In this document: piece by piece, positions 59,148 to 64,000 of the stretch
How the letters are laid out: each line of letters opens with the position of its first letter
Numbering within the stretch: position 1 is the first letter of the stretch
Assembly (NCBI GenBank): GCA_947095585.1
Contig: OX352764.1
Span: 8,355,001-8,419,000, forward strand
Direction: 5' to 3'
DNA: 64,000 bases
DNA from: Nephrocerus scutellatus
Lineage: Eukaryota; Arthropoda; Insecta; Diptera; Pipunculidae
Made by a program: the position numbers and the translations under genes
Notes under the pieces: generated by a model
Told to the model about the DNA's origin: nothing
Database searches by the model: none
Seen by the model: the letters and a program-made list of their open reading frames with translations, nothing else

Positions 59148-60564
59148 CGAGGGAGGGCTGAAAAGTAACCGGCCTATGCAAGAAAACACAACTTTTTTCG
59201 GTAAAATTCAATTTATTTCTCAACAAAGTCTCCTTATAGATTAATACACTAAGTTCAGCGATATTCCAATTTTTCGATACCCTCTAAATAATATGATTTC
59301 TGAAATATGCCTCTGTTTCAGTGATAACTTCCTCATTTGACTCAAATCTTTTACCACCAAAGCCATTACTTCAGGTTTGGAAATAGATAATACTCGGTGG
59401 AGGCTAAGGTAGGTAGGGTGTTGGTCCTCCGCCGTAGCGACGCCCTTAAATAACGCTAGAGGGTGCCATTTTGCAAACACAGAAACTCACCTGAACGTGA
59501 GATGTCAGTTCGTATACGTACGAGGTGTATAGCATACAATTTTAATGTGGTCTGATGTTAGTGTAATTTTAATGACAGCTTCTAGTACAAGATTCTAGTA
59601 CAAAATCTGAATCGGTTCGCTTTTGTCTCATGTAGACGACATCTCGGGTACTCAAAACTAGGTGAGATGTGAGAAAGTCTTACCAAAGCAACACTGCTGT
59701 TGACATTAAAGCAAAATCAAATTGTTCGCATGTGTCAAAAATCATACTACTACACACAACATCTACTAATACTACGAACTTGCAGTTAAGATGTGAGTTT
59801 TGCACATTTGCGACCGAAATTCGTAACAAAAACAGCGTGAGGATGTTTCTATCGAGTGTTTGTCCAATTTTTACACCAATAAAGCCGATTTTTTGCGTCG
59901 ATTGATAACCATGGATGAAACACCATCACTTCACACCCGATACGAAGGAAAAGTTAAAAAAATGTATTAAAATGGGAGAATTGGCTCCAAAAAAGGCTTT
60001 CCTTAGACATACCTATAGCTACATGTAAACTTATGTTATAGGATGCTGCCGAGAAAACTAACCGTAGGTTGTCAAATGGAGCACCTTGTATGGGCCAAGC
60101 TGGATCCAAAACGCTGCAAGTGTTAGATCTTTTAAAAAACACTGCACATCGGTACTCTAATAGGTGTCATTACTGGGCACTGTTTAATAAGCAAACATGC
60201 CCCGGCTCTGCATATTCTCAAACGACTTCTGCAGAAGCTGCATGGACGAGGAAGAGACCACATTCCACCTTCCCTCTACATGCACAGTCCTTCTTCAAAA
60301 ACGTAAGCCCCATATAGAAGCATTCTTTCATCATGACCTTAGTGATCTGACAAATACTGGCATTATTAGTCTCTGCCCTTCATACGAAACTTTAAACAAC
60401 CAGGGGGAAATAATTTTCTCGATCCTTGTGGTATTTCAAAATGGGCCATTAATGGTCTAAGTATTTCGGGCTTTCCACCGATTGCTACCTAACCTAACCA
60501 TGTACGATAGCCAACATTGCTTTAACCCCTTGTCTAGGCCGATTTACTTTTCAGTCCGCCCTCG
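59148..60564. mobile_element. Composite mariner element with nested debris
   Basis: Terminal inverted repeats of about 28 bp: CGAGGGAGGGCTGAAAAGTA at 59148 and the complement of CGAGGGCGGACTGAAAAGTA ending at 60564, each followed inwards by CGGCCT. Just inside the left end the minus strand gives YYLFPNL, FQKSYYLEGIEKLEYR and GDFVEK, the mariner transposase C-terminus. At about 59860-60000 the plus strand gives MDET- and HHHFTPD-like sequence and GELAPKKAF, the middle of a mariner transposase in the opposite direction. A LINE tail (60060-60480) lies at the right. TA precedes the left end but not the right. Confidence 0.7.
60060..60480 (+). mobile_element. LINE C-terminal fragment nested in mariner
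   Basis: Plus frame 60197-60460 reads SNDFCRSCMDEEETTFHLPS, the Cys-rich end of a Jockey-type LINE (C-x2-C then H-x4-C), followed by LSDLTNTGIISL-like sequence. It runs almost to the right end of the surrounding element. Confidence 0.65.
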
Positions 60565-62330
60565 TGTTATCGTAAGAGGTAAAAGGAAAACAAGTCTGAG
60601 CGTCTCAGCACTTCTCTGTAATCATTTAATGAAAATGAAATAAAACAATACTTCTTGTCTGGCTATAATGCATTCATGACACACGAAGAACAAAGCTAAT
60701 TTAATAACCCCAGCGAAATTTCAAAACAAATAAAAAAACTCGGCTTAATAAACCCAAAGCAAAGAGATTATTTAATGTGAAACAAAATTGGAACAATTTT
60801 TCATTACAATTTATATTAAATCATGAACGGCAATTGGCGACCAAATAACGTTGATATATTTCACACGACGAATTGTCAAATACATGCACCCAAAGAGAGA
60901 CTTTCGACTTTCTCCCTATAAGTGGTATGTAGTCTGCAGTGTATTTCTGTGTACTTGCTTTAAGCTGAATTTAAAAGTAATTTAACCTGTATTAGCAGCG
61001 TCTCTTTTTTAGTTTCCTCCTAACTGAATTGTTTTGCTTCTGACGACAATAATGTGGCCAGAATATTAATACTAATGCAGCTGCTATTCGGATGCGCTAT
61101 CAAAACGGAAGGCGATACGTTTTATACGTTTGTATTAACAATTTATTTTTTTATTTAATCAATTCGTGCATAATTTCGAATGCCATCATTAAATTGTTCG
61201 TTAGTAGAAAATTTCAGATGCTTACATTACTTTCAATCTGAATCTCAATGTAATTAGCAATGCCGTTGTAGTCGTTGAGGTCGATTTTTGCCCCATACAA
61301 TACACATATTTACACAGTCAGTCCCCTATCAGCTCTCTTCTCTGACAAAAAAAAAATCTTATCCGGTTTGGACTGTTGACGCCTTTACATTCCACATTCG
61401 AATTACTTCTCGTACAATGGGGGATAGAGTTTTTGAAGTGCGCGAAATTGTTTGAATTTTGTTCGATATAATAATTTCTAATTTGCCACACTTAAGTTCA
61501 TTAAGGTCATGATCAAGGTCTATCGTCGCCGACGTCTCACTCAGATCAGCATTTATGTACATGGTTCCTTTAGTCGGAACGGAACGTTGAATGATCTTTT
61601 GCTCACGATCAGCAATTAGATGCCAAACAACAAATTAATTAGCATTAATAAAAGATATTAAAATAATAAAAACTGAGGTATATACCTTATGCGGGTTACA
61701 GCGGGTTACAATACAAAATGGACACCACAAAATGATGTAAGCAGATAACACCTTAATTTTGTGTAACAATCGTGTTGCGATTTACTTTGTCCCTTTCTGT
61801 CGTTCACGAAGCTGTGTTATCGAAATTGTTGATAACTTGTCATAGTATTATTATAATTTTATAGAGAAAATGTACAACTGAATGTGTACGTTGTATATGC
61901 CAGCGTACCTACTTACTATTCAATCATTAAATTACGCACAAAATCAGCTTCCAACTAACTCAATTGAGTCTTGAGTTGAGATGATTTATATGATTAGCAT
62001 AGTTTAACGGAAAAGCAAGCACATACCTCTGTTGCTTACTTATGATATGCTTTGTTGGGGCAACGACGCCCCCATTCTTAGGAAGGAATGAAGGAAGGAA
62101 GTCGACATTTTTGTTTCTCTTTTCCTTTATTGTTTTCTGTTTGTCTTTTGTTACTTGTAAATTTGTGTGTTGTGTGTTGGCTGGTTTTACTTTAAAGTAC
62201 TTTACAATCGTAATTAGTTTAGAGTGCAAGTTTATGTTTATTTATGAAAATTTCCATTAGAACATCAGAAAGTCAATCTATTTTGCACATAAACGCTTTT
62301 GTTTTTTCTATAAAAATTCTATTTTATATG
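60565..62330. other. AT-rich stretch with one candidate exon
   Basis: Apart from the open frame at 61359-61634 on the minus strand I see nothing in it. A GAAGGAATGAAGGAAGG tract lies at about 62083-62101. Confidence 0.5.
61359..61634 (-). other. Unassigned open frame, possible coding exon
   Basis: A 91-codon minus-strand frame between stops, with a Met at 61562. It reads HLIADREQKIIQRSVPTKG, MYINADLSETSATIDLDHDL, KLEIIISNKIQTISRTSKT and VREVIRMWNVKASTVQTG. Codon choice and residue mix look like coding DNA, unlike the surrounding AT-rich frames. An acceptor-like AG (GTGAG before CAAAAG) and a GTAAAG donor-like site after MWN would define an internal exon. I recognise no family, and it may equally be an old transposon frame. 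Confidence 0.3.
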
Positions 62331-62339
62331 TTTACTAGG

Positions 62340-62560
62340 CTACTGACCGTCATCCAAGGTAACATCCGCTCACTGACCCCGAGCCCATTGACCCCCCCCC
62401 CCCCAGCCCACTGACCTCTTGCCCTATGACCTTCCGCCAGCTGACCACCCACCCATAGATCACCCACACCTACCGACCACCCCCACCTACCGACCACCTG
62501 CCATATGACCTCGCGCCAACTGACAAACCCACCAACTGACCACCTCACCAACCCAGAAAA
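62340..62560. repeat. C-rich imperfect minisatellite (CTGACC type)
   Basis: Irregular CTGACCACC, CTACCGACCACC and CATTGACCCC units with a C-run of about 14 at 62391-62404. The same motif set is at 14808-14945, and complementary forms lie at 62880-63330. Confidence 0.7.
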
Positions 62561-62692
62561 CTATAGAATAGACACTTATACCGGTAAAAAATGTATGCGT
62601 GTTCGAATATTCTTTATACTCGTATGAAAATCATATACAGGAAATACTATATTTTCCACCCCAGCGCTACCTATCGGGTCCAACGACATTCT

Positions 62693-62852
62693 TTTTAAAT
62701 TCTCTATATTAACTTCGCGTGCACGTGGCTGGCTGGCTGGCTGGCTGGCTGGTCAGATTTTCTGATCAATTTTTAGCCCACTTCCCATGGCCCGATTTTA
62801 TTGAAATTTTGCACACATGTATATTTCCGGTGACAATACTTTCTATTAATTA
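62693..62852 (+). repeat. DINE-1/mini-me-like repeat, copy with (GGCT)n core
   Basis: TTTTTAAATTCTCTATATTA, TTCGCGTGCACG, (GGCT)6, GATTTTCTGATCAATTTTTA, CCCACTTCCCATGGCCCGAT, CACACATGTATATTTCCGGT and GACAATACTTTCTATTAA follow in order. This is the clearest copy and defines the family layout. Confidence 0.7.
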
Positions 62853-62879
62853 ATTTGAGGCCCCTCGGACCTCGGGTTG

Positions 62880-63330
62880 TGATGTGGTGGGGATGGTTGG
62901 GGTGGATGTTTGTAGGGGGTTAGTGTGGTAATGGTGCTGAGGAGATTGGCGTGATGGGTGGTTAGGTATTGTTTGTATGAGAGCATTTGACAAATTGTGC
63001 TAATATATATGTGGTTGGCGAGGGGGCGTATATCAAGGTGGGTCTTGGTGGTCAGTTGGTTGTTGGCGGTAGTGCGGTGGGGACAGTGTGATGGGGGCAG
63101 CCTGAAAAACCCTATAATATATAAAAATAAAACGTTGTCCTGTATATCTGTATGTATATCTGCATGTCTGTTCGGAAATAACTCGGGAAGACCTTTCATT
63201 TGATATATTTGAAACTTTGTGGTGGGGACAGTTGGGATGGATGTTTGTAGAGGGTTAGTGTGGTGATGGTGTTGTAGGGGTTGACGTGGTGGGTCTTGGA
63301 GGTCAATTTGTTGGGGGAAGCGTGGTGGTG
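62880..63330. repeat. Direct repeats rich in GTGG/GGGT
   Basis: GATGTTTGTAG.GGGTTAGTGTGGT occurs at about 62906 and 63240, each preceded by TTGGG.TGGATG and followed by ATGGTG.TG. A GTGGGTCTTGG.GGTCA unit occurs at about 63042 and 63288. Spacing is roughly 250-340 bp, so this is an imperfect duplication of a guanine-rich block. Confidence 0.65.
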
Positions 63331-63393
63331 CAACGCTGGGTATATCATATAGTTATACAGAAATTTTAAATAAAGACAACAATTTGAGATATC

Positions 63394-63720
63394 ATGCTTA
63401 AATTCATTGCAGTTGCAATATACATGTTAAATTTAAGTATGGAATTCGATCTCGTTCGTATGACCATCGCAAGCACGTCTGCAGAGATCGTTTATTTGGA
63501 GCCAATTTTCCACCGATCTACCACACATACCGACCGGAACGTTGGCAATTTCGCGTTCGATTGTGTTCCTGGGCTCTTCTAACGTTGTTAGCTTGTTGGC
63601 ATACACCCATAAAAATAATTCCAAAGGCGTTAAATTGCATGAGTAAGCTGACTATTCGAACACACGTGGTCGGTGGAGATTAGGGAAAAAGCCCCGCGCT
63701 TGCCTAGCTTTCGCCATTAA
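63394..63720 (-). mobile_element. Mariner-type transposase C-terminal relic
   Basis: Minus strand reads LTPLELFLWVYANKLTTLEE (through about 63580-63640), then EREIANVPVGMCGRSVENWL and CRRACDGHTNEIEFHT with a stop, the usual C-terminus of one mariner group after the third catalytic Asp. One base change alters a conserved WGY to WVY. The 5' two thirds are absent. Confidence 0.8.
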
Positions 63721-63929
63721 GCATACTCCTTATTTCTTATCGTTTTGGAATCCATTATTTTTTATTCCTTCTTTAGGTCCTGCAACATAACGGTTAGATA
63801 TTATGCTGCAATCTGAACCTCACGGTTATGACTATTCGAACAGACCATAACACGATTACCGAACTTCCCGTTCAATAAATCAATTGTTTGACCAGCTGTG
63901 TCGCATGTGGCACCATCTTGTAAGCGCGC

Positions 63930-64000
63930 TTTTAAAGTTGCACCCTTATAATGCTCGGCTGTATGCTTGGCACGGCTTGGGCGTTAAGGAAAAGGAGGAG
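63930..64000 (-). mobile_element. LINE 3'-end fragment, reverse copy cut by window edge
   Basis: The reverse complement reads CTCCTCCTTTTCCTTAACGC, CCAAGCCGTGCCAAGCATAC and AGCCGAGCATTATAAGGGTG, matching 11740-11800. The rest continues past the window. Confidence 0.7.

Overview
The window looks like nuclear DNA of a higher fly (Diptera, Schizophora-like; genus not determinable by eye). The evidence is a compact set of conserved eukaryotic genes with many 50-80 nt introns, AT-rich spacers, fly-like transposon debris (Jockey-like LINEs, mariner relics, elements resembling DINE-1/mini-me Helitrons, a tRNA-derived SINE) and a divergent kleisin best matched to the Drosophila meiotic gene c(2)M. 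From memory, several of these genes (Syx5, bsf, ncm, the glucosidase II beta gene, Cka) lie on Drosophila 2L, so the segment probably corresponds to Muller element B; this was not checked.

Layout. 1-8875: no supported exon, probably the large first intron or upstream region of Cka, filled with transposon remains. 8876-13869 (+): the 3' exons of Cka (striatin), with an antisense LINE and a SINE in one intron. 13900-22900: repeat-rich desert with three LINE relics and two foldback elements. 22976-52901: the gene-dense core, in order c(2)M-like kleisin (+), TMEM147 (-), Syx5 (+), glucosidase II beta (-), bsf/LRPPRC (+), HACD dehydratase (-), Nfs1 (+), EFHB/CFAP21 (+), ncm/CWC22 (-). Most neighbours are convergent pairs with short 3' gaps (c(2)M/TMEM147, Syx5/GCS2beta, bsf/HACD, EFHB/ncm). 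A LINE, a mariner relic and a SINE separate Nfs1 from EFHB. 52902-64000: noncoding and repeat-rich, with one possible unassigned coding exon on the minus strand near 61.4-61.6 kb.

Functionally the genes are a housekeeping mixture and not a dedicated pathway: STRIPAK scaffold (Cka), meiotic chromosome axis (kleisin), ER membrane and ER-Golgi functions (TMEM147, glucosidase II beta, HACD, Syx5), mitochondrial RNA and Fe-S metabolism (bsf, Nfs1), sperm/ciliary axoneme (EFHB) and splicing/EJC loading (ncm).

The most unusual structures are an apparently perfect 521-bp tandem duplication that copies the promoter, 5' leader and first codons of Nfs1; several large foldback elements; a composite mariner whose transposase pieces lie in opposite orientations; and a small tRNA-derived SINE family. 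I found no clearly new multi-gene system. All exon boundaries were read by eye from GT/AG and frame; none was tested against transcripts.
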